Origin: Chryseobacterium sp. Leaf201
Lineage (GTDB): Bacteria; Bacteroidota; Bacteroidia; Flavobacteriales; Weeksellaceae
DNA: 64,000 bases
Reading direction: 5' to 3'
NCBI RefSeq assembly: GCF_001421435.1
Contig: NZ_LMKA01000068.1
Coordinates: 123,333-187,332, forward strand
Position numbers and translations under genes: made by a program. The notes below the pieces were generated by a model. The model was not told where the DNA came from, did not search any database, and worked only from the letters and a program-made list of their open reading frames with translations. How positions within the stretch are numbered: the first letter of the stretch is position 1; every line of letters starts with the position of its first letter. Below, in pieces: positions 15,725 through 24,326 of the stretch.

Positions 15725-17593
15725 TTATTTATTCATAGACATCAGGAACTCTTCGTTATTGAGTGTTCCCCTGATGTTTTTATTTACAAACTCCATGGCT
15801 TCAATAGGATTCATTTCAGAAAGGTATTTTCTTAAAATCCACATTCTCTGGGAGGTTACTTCATCTAAAAGAAGATCGTCTCTACGCGTACTGGAAGCGA
15901 CCAGGTCAATAGCAGGATAAATTCTCCTGTTGGCAATCTTACGGTCTAACTGAAGTTCCATGTTACCCGTTCCTTTGAATTCTTCAAAGATTACTTCGTC
16001 CATTTTAGAACCCGTATCGATAAGCGCCGTTGCAATAATCGTCAGAGATCCTCCTCCTTCAATTTTTCTTGCTGCCCCGAAGAACCTTTTAGGTTTATGA
16101 AGCGCGTTAGCATCCACACCACCGGAAAGTACTTTCCCGGATGCCGGTGTTACGGTATTATAAGCTCTGGCCAATCTCGTGATAGAATCCAGCAAAATCA
16201 CCACATCATGGCCGCATTCTACCATTCTCTGGGCTTTTGCAAGCACAAGGTTGGCTACTTTTACGTGTTTATCTGCTGCCTCATCAAAGGTAGAGGCGAT
16301 AACCTCTGCATTGACGCTTCTTTCCATATCGGTAACCTCCTCAGGACGTTCGTCGATAAGAAGCACCATCATATATACTTCAGGGTGGTTTGCTGCAATA
16401 GAGTTGGCGATATCCTTCAGCAACATGGTCTTACCCGTTTTAGGCTGGGCTACGATCATGGCTCTCTGCCCTTTTCCTATCGGTGCTATCAAATCAACGA
16501 TTCTTGTTGACATCGTAGCATTATTTCCTGTCAGGTTAAATTTTTCTTCAGGGAAAAGCGGTGTTAGATATTCAAAAGCAACACGGTCTTTGATGAATGC
16601 AAGATCCCGTCCGTTTACTTCCGTAGGTTTCAGTAAAGAAAAATATTTCTCTCCTTCTTTCGGAAGCCTTACAATTCCTCTTACCGTATCCCCGGTTTTT
16701 AGGCTGTAATTCCTGATTTGCGCCGTGGAAACATACACGTCATCAGGTGAAGAGATATAACTGAAATCTGATGAACGTAAAAATCCGTAATTATCAGGCA
16801 ATATTTCCAAAACACCTTCAATGCTCACCATTCCATCAAAACTGAACTCTTTTTTCTGTTCCTGATGCTGGTTTTGATTTTGATTTTGGTTTGGGTTGTG
16901 ATTCTGATTCTGTTCCTCACCTCTTTCAGAATGCTGCTGTTGCTGCTTATTCTGATTGGGATTTTGGTTCTGGTTGGGATTCTGATTTCTGTTCTGGTTT
17001 CCGTTGTTATGCGGATTGTTGTGCTGCGTTCTTTGAGGCCTTGCCTGAGGCTGGGGAGTATTCGGCTTCTCTTCTGCAGGAGCAGATTCCTGGGATTCTG
17101 TATTTTTAGGAGCTTCTGTTTTCTCCTGTGGAGCTTCAGGGTTTCCTGTGTTTGGAGGAGAAACTCTTTTCCTTTTTCTTTTGGCAGCCGCTGCTGAATC
17201 TTCTGCAGCTGCAGCCGGTTCTGCTTTCGTATCCTCTGCTTTCGGTGCTTCAGCAACAGGTTCTTTTACTTCCTCTGCTTTTTCCTCTGTCTCCGTTTTC
17301 TGCTCTGCCGGAGCTTTCGTTTCTGTCTTTGGCCGGGGAGCCGCTTTTCTAGGAGCCGCTTTTTTAACAGGAGCCTTTACAGGTTTTTCTGCAGGGGCTT
17401 CCTCAGTACTGGTACTGGTTTCGGTTGTGCTGAAATAATCTTTGGCAACCTTGGGATTTGAAGCCTGAAAGTCAAGAACCGCAAAGATTTTATCATTCTC
17501 ATTGCTGTTTCTTGCAACTTTAACGCCCAAATCCTTTAAGATTTTAGTCAGTTCCGTTACGGATTTTGACCTTAACGTTTCAATGTTAAACAT
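15725..17593 (-). CDS. rho: Transcription termination factor Rho with long disordered insert
   Basis: The 622-residue protein is about 200 residues longer than E. coli Rho. After an N-terminal Rho_N helix region (residues 1-50, [16 protein letters not shown]) comes a long low-complexity part (~60-245). That part is first rich in Ala/Pro/Glu/Lys, then in Asn/Gln. The S1-like RNA-binding domain and the RecA-type motor follow. The motor contains the P-loop ([11 protein letters not shown]), the Walker B region ([13 protein letters not shown]) and the [10 protein letters not shown] segment. Rho is a hexameric helicase that releases RNA polymerase. Large inserts here are typical of Bacteroidota and are known to promote condensates in Bacteroides. 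The gene is divergent from DUF4293, a common flavobacterial arrangement. Confidence 0.97.
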   Translation of the reverse strand: MFNIETLRSKSVTELTKILKDLGVKVARNSNENDKIFAVLDFQASNPKVAKDYFSTTETSTSTEEAPAEKPVKAPVKKAAPRKAAPRPKTETKAPAEQKTETEEKAEEVKEPVAEAPKAEDTKAEPAAAAEDSAAAAKRKRKRVSPPNTGNPEAPQEKTEAPKNTESQESAPAEEKPNTPQPQARPQRTQHNNPHNNGNQNRNQNPNQNQNPNQNKQQQQHSERGEEQNQNHNPNQNQNQNQHQEQKKEFSFDGMVSIEGVLEILPDNYGFLRSSDFSYISSPDDVYVSTAQIRNYSLKTGDTVRGIVRLPKEGEKYFSLLKPTEVNGRDLAFIKDRVAFEYLTPLFPEEKFNLTGNNATMSTRIVDLIAPIGKGQRAMIVAQPKTGKTMLLKDIANSIAANHPEVYMMVLLIDERPEEVTDMERSVNAEVIASTFDEAADKHVKVANLVLAKAQRMVECGHDVVILLDSITRLARAYNTVTPASGKVLSGGVDANALHKPKRFFGAARKIEGGGSLTIIATALIDTGSKMDEVIFEEFKGTGNMELQLDRKIANRRIYPAIDLVASSTRRDDLLLDEVTSQRMWILRKYLSEMNPIEAMEFVNKNIRGTLNNEEFLMSMNK

Positions 17594-17672
17594 ATGTATG
17601 TAAAAAATGTAATTAATTGTGAGTAAGAAAAGTAAGTCCGGTGACTTTTATTTTCAAGTACATTGTATAATG

Positions 17673-17719
17673 CAAATCTACACTTATTTTTGAATTGTGC
17701 AAAATTTATGCTACTTTTG
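17673..17719. promoter_or_regulatory. Divergent promoters for rho and DUF4293 gene
   Basis: TAGATTTG on the minus strand (17673-17680) lies 79 bases upstream of rho. TACTTTTG on the plus strand (17712-17719) lies 17 bases before the DUF4293 ATG. Both match TAnnTTTG. The relatively long rho leader would leave room for autoregulation. Confidence 0.6.
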
Positions 17720-17736
17720 CCTAGATTAAATATTCA

Positions 17737-18126
17737 ATGTTACAAAGAATACAGACCATATGGATTTTTTTGGCAGTTTTGGCTGCCGTATTTCTGTTTG
17801 TCACAGGGCAGGATGTGATTATTTCTGATCAGTTCCCTGTTATGAATATCGCCTGTGTAGCACTTGTTTTAATTGGATTACTGAGCGTATTCAGTTACAG
17901 GAACAGAAAAAGACAAATTTTGCTGAATACCGTCAGCATCATTATAAACGTTTTGTTGATTGGTGTATTGGCGTACTGGTTACTTAACTTATCCGGAGGA
18001 ATTGAGTTTCCTGAGAAGGGTATTGAGCCGGTTTTCCCATTGATTGCGGTGATTTGTTTGTGTATTGCAAACCTATACATCAAAAAAGATGAGAGGCTCG
18101 TAAAATCTGTAGACAGACTCCGATAG
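17737..18126 (+). CDS. DUF4293 family membrane protein
   Basis: The 129-residue protein has four hydrophobic segments (about residues 8-24, 36-52, 60-82 and 98-114). It begins MLQRIQTIWIFLA, the start that typifies DUF4293. The family is found in Bacteroidota, usually next to rho as here. Its function is unknown. No catalytic residues are visible. It most likely sits in the inner membrane with both ends in the cytoplasm. A terminator follows 24 bases after the stop. Confidence 0.85.
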   Translation: MLQRIQTIWIFLAVLAAVFLFVTGQDVIISDQFPVMNIACVALVLIGLLSVFSYRNRKRQILLNTVSIIINVLLIGVLAYWLLNLSGGIEFPEKGIEPVFPLIAVICLCIANLYIKKDERLVKSVDRLR

Positions 18127-18150
18127 CCTTACAACGATTTTTTGAGTAAG

Positions 18151-18180
18151 AACAGCTTCTTTTAAGGAGCTGTTTTTTTG
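18151..18180 (+). terminator. Terminator after DUF4293 gene
   Basis: AACAGCT pairs with AGCTGTT around a loop, and seven T residues follow. Confidence 0.75.
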
Positions 18181-18353
18181 TTTTAAATTCCCGCAGATGT
18201 TTACAGGTGCTCATGTTATATTTTTAAATTTAAAAACTAAATATGCGTAATCATCCGTTAAATCAACATAATCGGCGGGAGAAAAAGGAAAAATAAAATT
18301 TCAGTGCAACATTTCCGTTAAAGATGCGACAGATTGTTTATAAATTTATCCAA

Positions 18354-19277
18354 ATGAAAAAATTTACCTACCTTACATTTTCACTGTTCTCCGTTTTTGC
18401 TTTTTCACAGCAGGTTTCTGAAGAGAGAATTAAAACCGTACTTTCAACATTAGCTTCCGATGAAATGAAGGGCCGTGAAATCGGGACTGCGGAAAATGAC
18501 AATGCCGCCAATTATATTGCTGTGCTTTTTAAAGAAAACAACCTGGAATACTGTACCGGAAATTCTTACCTGGTGCCGTTTGATTATAAAGGAAAAACAG
18601 TGTATAATGTCTGTGGGGTTAAGAAAGGAAAAACAGATAAATTCCTGGGGTTTTCAGGACATTTTGATCATATCGGGACAAGCAAAAAAAGCGGTGACAA
18701 CATTTATAACGGAGCAGATGATGATGCCAGCGGAATTACCACGCTTACCGGGATCGCCGATTATTTCAGGAATCAACAGCCGGAATTTTCCATGGTATTC
18801 ATGGCTTTTAACGGCGAGGAAAAAGGAATGCTGGGCTCAAGAGCAATCTCTAAAGATCAGAATTTAGATAAGATCTATAACAATATGACTGCCCTTTTTA
18901 ATTTTGAAATGGTGGCTACAGAATCGGCTTTCGGGAAGAATGCTTTATATATGACCGGTGACGGGTTTTCTGATCTGGATGAGCTTTTTAACCAGAACGC
19001 TGCCAACGGCCTGAAAATCAACCCTGATCCTTATGTTGCCCAGCAGTTGTTTTACCGCTCGGATAATGTAAGCTTTGTAAAAAAGAAAATCATTGCCCAC
19101 TCTTTTTCAACAGTTGATATGACGAATGCAAACCACTATCACAATGAAAGCGACGATATACATATTGTGGATTTTGCCAATATGACGCAGATCATCAATA
19201 ATTTCGGTAAAACACTGGAAAAATTAACGCCAAAGAATTTTTCACCGAAGTATAACGATAAAGTAAAACTGGATTAG
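18354..19277 (+). CDS. Secreted M28 family metallopeptidase
   Basis: The 307-residue enzyme starts MKKFTYLTFSLFSVFAFSQQ, a clear signal peptide, so the ATG at 18354 is preferred over one at 18324. It is an M28 (aminopeptidase Y/glutaminyl cyclase-like) di-zinc peptidase. The metal and catalytic residues are seen in GHFDHIG, NGADDDASG (bridging Asp), FNGEEKGMLGS (general base Glu and Glu ligand) and NHYHNESDD (final His). It acts outside the cytoplasm on peptide N-termini. The gene is followed within 54 bases by an ABC exporter with its own -7 box, so an operon is not certain. Confidence 0.92.
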   Translation: MKKFTYLTFSLFSVFAFSQQVSEERIKTVLSTLASDEMKGREIGTAENDNAANYIAVLFKENNLEYCTGNSYLVPFDYKGKTVYNVCGVKKGKTDKFLGFSGHFDHIGTSKKSGDNIYNGADDDASGITTLTGIADYFRNQQPEFSMVFMAFNGEEKGMLGSRAISKDQNLDKIYNNMTALFNFEMVATESAFGKNALYMTGDGFSDLDELFNQNAANGLKINPDPYVAQQLFYRSDNVSFVKKKIIAHSFSTVDMTNANHYHNESDDIHIVDFANMTQIINNFGKTLEKLTPKNFSPKYNDKVKLD

Positions 19278-19302
19278 AAACGTCTGATCTATTAATTTTC
19301 CT

Positions 19303-19310
19303 TATTTTTG
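19303..19310 (+). promoter_or_regulatory. -7 promoter element of the ABC transporter
   Basis: TATTTTTG matches TAnnTTTG and lies 20 bases before the ATG at 19331. Confidence 0.5.
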
Positions 19311-19330
19311 TCTGATTAATCTAAAATTTA

Positions 19331-21160
19331 ATGAGTTATTATAAACGAGCGATAGACAACATATTACCTTACAAAAAATCTATTGCAGCCGGTATTTTCT
19401 TTAATATTCTTTACGCTTTATTCAACATTGTTGCCATGCTTTTTTTCATGCCTGTCTTGAATATCCTTTTTGATAAAGAAACTAAAAAAATTGAGTCCAA
19501 ACCCGTTTATGAAGGGATTTCAGGCGCCGGCACATTTCTTAAAAACACTTTTAATTATACCATCCAGCAGCTGCAGATTGAAAAAGGCCCGGAATATATC
19601 CTTCTGATTACCTGTATATTATTCATCACCATGTTTTTTTTAAGAAACATTTTCAGTTACTTATCAGAATTTTACCTTACGTTTTCAAGAACCGGTGTTT
19701 CCCGGGATTTCAGGATCAAGCTGCATGATAAGATTTTAGAGCTGCCGGTATCATTTTTCACCAATTCCAGAAAGGGGGATGTGTTTGCGAGGATCACATC
19801 GGATGTCGGTGAGGTGGAGTCCAATATTTTAAACAGTTTAATTGATATCATCCGTTCGCCTATCGTTATCATTATTACGATGGGATACCTTTTATATTCC
19901 AATTTCCAGCTGACGATCTTTACATTAATTGTTTTCCCGATTATGGGGACCTTAATTTCGATTATCGGTAAAAGCCTGAAGAAAGACACCGGCGAAGCCC
20001 AGAATGAGCTTGGAAAAATGTATTCTTTTGTGGATGAAACGCTGGTAGGATTAAAAATCATTAAAATTTTTGATGCTTCCCCGCAGATTAAAAAAAGATT
20101 TGATGATGTCCTCAACAGAATCAGGCACCTTTCTTTACGCCTGTTTAAGAAAAAAGCCCTTGCTTCTCCTGTAAGTGAGCTTTTGGGAGCCATTACCATA
20201 GGGATGATCGTCTATTTCGGCGGTCGGCTTGCGATCCAGGGAAAAGGCCTGTCCGGAAGTGAATTCATAACGTACATCGCCTTATTCTACACTATTTTAC
20301 AGCCTTTAAAAGCTTTGTCGTCCGCTATATCCAATCTTCAGAAGGGTGAAGTTTCCGCCAAAAGGATTTTTGAAATCCTGGATGCGGACTATCACATCAG
20401 GGAACTGAAAGATGCCAAAGAGATCAGAGGGTTCGAGAAAAATGTTGAATTTAAAAACATTACGTTCGGATATGAGGAAAGGGACATCCTTAAAAATTTC
20501 TCCCTGTCAATTCCCAAAGGCAAAACAGTTGCTTTAGTTGGGCAGAGCGGCAGCGGAAAAAGTACGATCACCAATCTTATTACCCGTTTTTACGATGTAA
20601 ATGCCGGCGAAATCCTGGTAGACGGCGAAAACATAAAGAATATAAAGCTTTCGAACTACAGAAAGCTGTTCGGGTTGGTAACGCAGGATAATATCCTGTT
20701 TAATGATACCATCAGGAACAATATATCATTGGGTAAGCCGAATGCACCGCTGGAGGAAATCCAGGCTGCGGCTAAGGTGGCAAATGCACATGACTTTATC
20801 ATGGACCTTCCGAACCAGTACGACACCAATATCGGAGATGCGGGCGGGAAACTGTCCGGCGGCCAGAAACAGAGGATTTCCATTGCAAGGGCGGTACTGA
20901 AAAACCCTCCGATCATGATCCTTGATGAAGCAACTTCTGCCCTGGATACGGAATCTGAACGATTTGTTCAGGACGCCCTGGAAAAAATGATGGAGAACAG
21001 GACTTCTTTAGTGATTGCCCACCGGTTGTCAACCATTCAGAAAGCCGACTGGATTGTGGTCATGGAAAAAGGAAAAATTGTAGAACAGGGAACCCACCAT
21101 GAGCTGATTGCCACAAGAGGCATGTATCATAAACTGGTTGAACTGCAGAATTTCGATTAA
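19331..21160 (+). CDS. ABC exporter, fused permease and ATPase (MsbA-like)
   Basis: The 609-residue half-transporter has six membrane segments (residues ~15-330) followed by a nucleotide-binding domain. The NBD carries the Walker A GQSGSGKST, Q-loop region VTQDNILFND, signature LSGGQKQRISIARA, Walker B IMILDEATSALD and H-loop IAHRLST. It would work as a homodimer that exports a lipid or hydrophobic compound from the inner membrane. MsbA-type lipid A-core flipping is the usual role of such chromosomal genes in flavobacteria. A multidrug function cannot be excluded. A terminator follows 23 bases downstream. Confidence 0.93.
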   Translation: MSYYKRAIDNILPYKKSIAAGIFFNILYALFNIVAMLFFMPVLNILFDKETKKIESKPVYEGISGAGTFLKNTFNYTIQQLQIEKGPEYILLITCILFITMFFLRNIFSYLSEFYLTFSRTGVSRDFRIKLHDKILELPVSFFTNSRKGDVFARITSDVGEVESNILNSLIDIIRSPIVIIITMGYLLYSNFQLTIFTLIVFPIMGTLISIIGKSLKKDTGEAQNELGKMYSFVDETLVGLKIIKIFDASPQIKKRFDDVLNRIRHLSLRLFKKKALASPVSELLGAITIGMIVYFGGRLAIQGKGLSGSEFITYIALFYTILQPLKALSSAISNLQKGEVSAKRIFEILDADYHIRELKDAKEIRGFEKNVEFKNITFGYEERDILKNFSLSIPKGKTVALVGQSGSGKSTITNLITRFYDVNAGEILVDGENIKNIKLSNYRKLFGLVTQDNILFNDTIRNNISLGKPNAPLEEIQAAAKVANAHDFIMDLPNQYDTNIGDAGGKLSGGQKQRISIARAVLKNPPIMILDEATSALDTESERFVQDALEKMMENRTSLVIAHRLSTIQKADWIVVMEKGKIVEQGTHHELIATRGMYHKLVELQNFD

Positions 21161-21183
21161 AAGTTTTTAAAATAATCTGAGAC

Positions 21184-21228
21184 AGGAGTATTCTAGAGGG
21201 TTAAAGCCTGACAGGAATACTCTTTTTT
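21184..21228 (+). terminator. Terminator after the ABC exporter
   Basis: AGGAGTATTC pairs with GAATACTCTT across a 21-base loop, and six T residues follow. It marks the intact chromosomal end before the mobile-element scar. Confidence 0.7.
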
Positions 21229-21230
21229 AG

Positions 21231-21244
21231 TAAAAAAGATTAGT
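21231..21244 (+). repeat. Left copy of 14-bp inverted repeat
   Basis: TAAAAAAGATTAGT is the exact reverse complement of ACTAATCTTTTTTA at 24301-24314. It directly follows the terminator of the ABC exporter. The similarity continues imperfectly outward. Confidence 0.65.
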
Positions 21245-21262
21245 ACAAAGCAAAAATAAGCA

Positions 21263-21280
21263 AAACGGTTAAAACCGTTT
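21263..21280. repeat. 18-bp perfect palindrome
   Basis: AAACGGTTAAAACCGTTT is a perfect inverted repeat with arms of eight and a two-base centre, 20 bases inside the left edge repeat. It could be a recombinase or regulator binding site of the lost element. Confidence 0.55.
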
Positions 21281-21337
21281 ATATACAATGTTTTATAAAA
21301 CAGTAGTCTTAGTTTGGCGCTCGGTGTCTGATAGGTT

Positions 21338-21637
21338 TTGGTCTTAAAAGAACAAAAAGTGATATTCCATACCGCAAGGCACACATTTGGAACAATGTTT
21401 TTAACAGAAGGTGTTCCTCTGGAAAGCATGAATAAAATGATGGGGCATAAGAATATTTCGACGACGCAGATCTATGCGAAAATCACCCGTCAGAAAATTA
21501 GTAAGGATATGGAGTTGGTTTCCCAAAAATTTTCCGCTATGGAAAACGCATTTGTAACATGGCAATCAGAGCAGGATATTAAATCACAAGATTTGGTTTG
21601 TACAGACGACAAAATTGATATTGATTATCCTTTTTAA
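21338..21637 (+). pseudogene. C-terminal fragment of a tyrosine recombinase/integrase
   Basis: About 99 residues remain. The catalytic HxxR (FHTARHTFGT), the second His in MMGHKNISTTQ and the nucleophile Tyr in QIYAKI are all kept in family spacing. The first catalytic Arg and the whole N-terminal core-binding domain are missing. The frame starts only at a TTG. This is the 3' end of an integrase of the type carried by Bacteroides conjugative transposons. It is inactive as it stands. It lies at the left side of the scar and points into it. Confidence 0.85.
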
Positions 21638-21755
21638 TAACCTTGCAAGTATAATTTTTTAAAAACTGATATTTCAAGAGTAGAATTTATCTTTTCTGCT
21701 CTTGATTTCCCATTAACTATTTCTGATGTAATTAATCGAAAAACTCCAGACTATG

Positions 21756-22664
21756 TCAATTGAATGATTGTCTAAATTCCAACGGCGATTTATTGATTTT
21801 GCTCTTGAATAATTTGCTAAAGGATTGCGGATGTTCAAATCCTAATTGAAATGCTATCTCTTTGACTGTTAATTCTGTTGTGGTGAGAATATCTTTCGCT
21901 TCATCTATTATCCTATCTTGAATAATTTGTTGGGTGGTCTGACCGGTCAATTGTTTTAGGCAGTCACTTAGATATTTAGGAGACAAATTCATTTGCCTGG
22001 CAAGATTGGCGACATTTGGCAATCCATTTTCCGAACTGCATAGAATAGATTTTTCAAGGATATCACAGAATTTTATCAAAAGCTCGCTATTTATCGTTTT
22101 TCGGGTAATGAACTGACGATTATAATATCGATTGCAAAAGGTTAATAATAAATCCAGATATGATATTACGACATCCTGACTAAATAAATCTATCGCTCGA
22201 TTATACTCCTTCTCTATCTCTGTAAATATCCCCTCCATACTTTGTTGTTCCTCTTCGGATAATATCAAAGCTTCATTTACTGCGTATTCAAAGTAACCAT
22301 AATCTTTTATCTTCTGGCCCACAGCATATTGTCGAAAAAAATCGGGATGGACATACAACACCCAACCCGCCGTTGCAAACTTAAAATCCACATCAATAAT
22401 GCTAATTTGCCGAGGTGCAAAACAAGAAATAACCCCCTCATTAAAATCAAATGTGTTCTGCCCATATTGTATTTTACACGGGTTTTCTGTTTTCAGTGTA
22501 ATCTGATAAAAATCAGTAATTAGACGTGTTCTTTCTGAGATTTGTATTTCTGGAAAATCTTCGAAACGGATCACACAAAAATGAGGATGTTTTGGTTTTG
22601 CCATTCCCAAAAAATCGCAGATCTGAGTTATTGATTTTATGTAGAGGTTTCTTGGTTCCTGCAT
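21756..22664 (-). CDS. AraC family transcriptional regulator
   Basis: The 302-residue protein has an N-terminal cupin-like sensing region and a C-terminal AraC/XylS domain (residues ~205-300). Two HTH motifs are visible: LARQMNLSPKYLSDCLKQLT and VKEIAFQLGFEHPQSFSKLF. It is encoded nine bases downstream of the SDR gene on the same strand, so the pair is likely co-transcribed and the regulator may control the dehydrogenase. AraC/SDR pairs of this type recur as cargo in Bacteroidota mobile elements. The AT-rich composition differs from the flanking chromosome. Confidence 0.9.
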   Translation of the reverse strand: MQEPRNLYIKSITQICDFLGMAKPKHPHFCVIRFEDFPEIQISERTRLITDFYQITLKTENPCKIQYGQNTFDFNEGVISCFAPRQISIIDVDFKFATAGWVLYVHPDFFRQYAVGQKIKDYGYFEYAVNEALILSEEEQQSMEGIFTEIEKEYNRAIDLFSQDVVISYLDLLLTFCNRYYNRQFITRKTINSELLIKFCDILEKSILCSSENGLPNVANLARQMNLSPKYLSDCLKQLTGQTTQQIIQDRIIDEAKDILTTTELTVKEIAFQLGFEHPQSFSKLFKSKINKSPLEFRQSFN

Positions 22665-22673
22665 CTTGTAAAT

Positions 22674-23483
22674 TTACAAATTATTACTTATCGTCTTACG
22701 GTAATTATTCCCAATCCACTTGGCAATCATTGCATTGGGTATCAGTGATGAGATTTTCATTCTAATTCGGTTTTTGTGTCCAGAAATAATAAAATGTTTT
22801 TTCTTCTCCAAAGCGCTTAAAGTCTCCTCAGCAACTTCTTCAGGTGTTTGCGATGAAGAATTACTATAGTTTGAACCCATAGCCTCCGATTTTCTATTGT
22901 CCAAACCTGCCGCACTGTTGAAATTGGTACGGGTGAGACCTGGACATACCAACATTACATGTATTCCGTAAGGTTTGTATTCCTCTGAGAGCGCTTGCGT
23001 AAACGACCTGACGAAAACTTTGCTGGCTGCGTAAGTCGCCATATAAGGGACTGGCATAAAAGCCGTCATTGATGAAATATTAATAAGATAACCTTTCCCA
23101 TTTTTCTTCATTTCGGTTAAAAACACATGGGAAAGTGCAACCAACGAAGCAATATTAAGCTGGATTAGATTTAATTCTGTTTGCAGATTGATATCTGTAA
23201 ATTCACCACTAGAACCAATCCCAGCAACATTAAACAGCATACCAATTTCCAGCTCTCGTTTCCGTGTTTCAGTAAAAATTTCTTGTCCGGAACCTATTAA
23301 TGATAGATCTGCAGCGATGAATTGAACATCGACTTTATACCTTCCCATAAGCGACCGGGATAACTGGTCTAATTTCTCTGCATTGCGGGCTACCAGAACC
23401 AAGTTATGTTTTTTATAAGCCAATTTATTTGCCAGTGCCTCTCCAATTCCGCCAGATGCCCCTGTAATTAATACATGTTCCAT
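22674..23483 (-). CDS. Short-chain dehydrogenase/reductase
   Basis: The 269-residue classical SDR shows the NAD(P)-binding ITGASGGIGEAL at residues 6-17, the NVAGIG form of the NNAG motif, the catalytic Ser in NISSMTAF, and YAASK with the active Tyr and Lys. It oxidises or reduces an alcohol/carbonyl substrate that cannot be named. It leads a two-gene unit with the AraC regulator inside the mobile-element scar and probably represents cargo. Some SDRs of this form contain a membrane-associated C-terminus; only moderately hydrophobic residues are seen here. Confidence 0.92.
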   Translation of the reverse strand: MEHVLITGASGGIGEALANKLAYKKHNLVLVARNAEKLDQLSRSLMGRYKVDVQFIAADLSLIGSGQEIFTETRKRELEIGMLFNVAGIGSSGEFTDINLQTELNLIQLNIASLVALSHVFLTEMKKNGKGYLINISSMTAFMPVPYMATYAASKVFVRSFTQALSEEYKPYGIHVMLVCPGLTRTNFNSAAGLDNRKSEAMGSNYSNSSSQTPEEVAEETLSALEKKKHFIISGHKNRIRMKISSLIPNAMIAKWIGNNYRKTISNNL

Positions 23484-23803
23484 AAGTACTCCATTATTTT
23501 TTACAAAGTTCAGTTAGAAAAATTTAAAATACGTGTTCAGATGTCGGGTGATTGTATGTGGATATCGGTTTTGTTATCGCATAGATCATTTCCTCAATGC
23601 CTTTTTTACGTGCTTCCACTACAGTTTTTATTCAAGAACCGGTATGCTGTTTTGTTCCATTTCAAGAGCAAAGGTATTTCCGTGTTCTTAACGCAGGAAC
23701 CTTTTTATACGCGTGAAACGAAACAAAGCATACTCGGGCTCTTTAGACGAATAAATCAAGGGAAAATCAGAACAAAATTAATAACGCAAAAAAAGTAGAA
23801 ATC

Positions 23804-23848
23804 ATGAACATTACAGGAAGACTGAGTCTGCCAAAATTTGCGGTTTAA
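23804..23848 (+). pseudogene. First codons of an ssb-like gene, cut by a deletion junction
   Basis: The frame begins MNITGRLSLPKFAV and stops. The first six or seven residues are those that open single-stranded DNA-binding proteins of Bacteroidota conjugative elements. The rest is antisense of the rteC fragment on the other strand. The junction therefore lies at about 23820-23830. The 320 bases before it (23484-23803) carry no recognisable gene and probably include the old ssb upstream region. Confidence 0.6.
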
Positions 23849-24044
23849 TGTTCTTAAAAAAATCAATTTCTTGCTGCTCATCTGCAAATCTCACCTGCAA
23901 CACCCTCGCTTTTACATCACACAGCATTTCTTTCAGAAAGAGGGTCATTTGGTATGCCTCATCCGCTGTTTGCACTATTTGAGAAGATAGTTTATCTTCC
24001 TGATGATTAATTTGTGATAATATTTTTTTCGACACAATTTCCAT
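23811..24044 (-). pseudogene. rteC: Truncated RteC (N-terminal part)
   Basis: The 77-residue frame reads like the start of RteC from CTnDOT-type elements: a coiled N-terminus, then DEAYQMTLFLKEML, then EIDFFKNIKPQIL. The normal sequence continues for about 200 more residues with a winged-helix part. Here it ends ADSVFL and stops at the ssb junction. RteC regulates excision genes in tetracycline-inducible elements. This copy is certainly not functional. The stretch 24045-24300 beyond its start shows no gene. Confidence 0.75.
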
Positions 24045-24300
24045 AGCATAGTCGTTTTAGGAGTTACCAGTATTTGTTTCGGCATTACACCTATTGTTGA
24101 TGTGTCAAAATTTGTAAACAATATTATAACCAATATCACAGTTCCCTCCAGTGTGGGAAATTTTTTAAGAATTTTCTATTTGCAGTATTGATTTACAAGG
24201 TAATTGAATTAAAACAAATGCAATAAGCACCATTACTAAATCGTTACCAATAAAGTACCACACTCTTGTAAACTACTATTTATTAGGCACTTTTGGCAAA

Positions 24301-24314
24301 ACTAATCTTTTTTA
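24301..24314 (-). repeat. Right copy of 14-bp inverted repeat
   Basis: ACTAATCTTTTTTA is the reverse complement of 21231-21244. It lies just before the end of the chromosomal GLPGLI gene. Confidence 0.65.
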
Positions 24315-24326
24315 TATAAAAGAAGC

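Larger units (their letters stand above)
21231..24314. mobile_element. Scar of a CTnDOT-like conjugative element
   Basis: Between the exporter terminator and the second GLPGLI gene lie a truncated integrase, an AraC regulator, a short-chain dehydrogenase, the first codons of an ssb-like gene and a truncated rteC. RteC, ssb and a SAM-type tyrosine recombinase are hallmarks of Bacteroidota integrative conjugative elements. The whole is AT-richer than the flanking genes. A 14-bp inverted repeat (21231-21244 and 24301-24314) sits at both edges. Most of the element has been lost by internal deletion. The exact ends are inferred from the repeat and the flanking genes. Confidence 0.7.

Noticed and set aside
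16179..17438. Several long plus-strand frames opposite rho (for example 16179-16709, 16865-17197 and 17148-17438)
   Set aside because: They are antisense shadows of the repetitive rho coding region. Their Leu/Val/Ser-rich composition follows from the N/Q/A/E codons on the other strand, and no motif or start site supports them.
21676..21704. AT-rich hairpin AAGAGTAGAA/TTTTCTGCTCTT after the integrase fragment
   Set aside because: It could be a terminator, but it has mismatches and no proper T run, so it is not listed.
23475..23798. 107-codon plus-strand frame upstream of the ssb junction
   Set aside because: It overlaps the start of the SDR gene, has no family resemblance, and probably covers the upstream region of the lost ssb gene.
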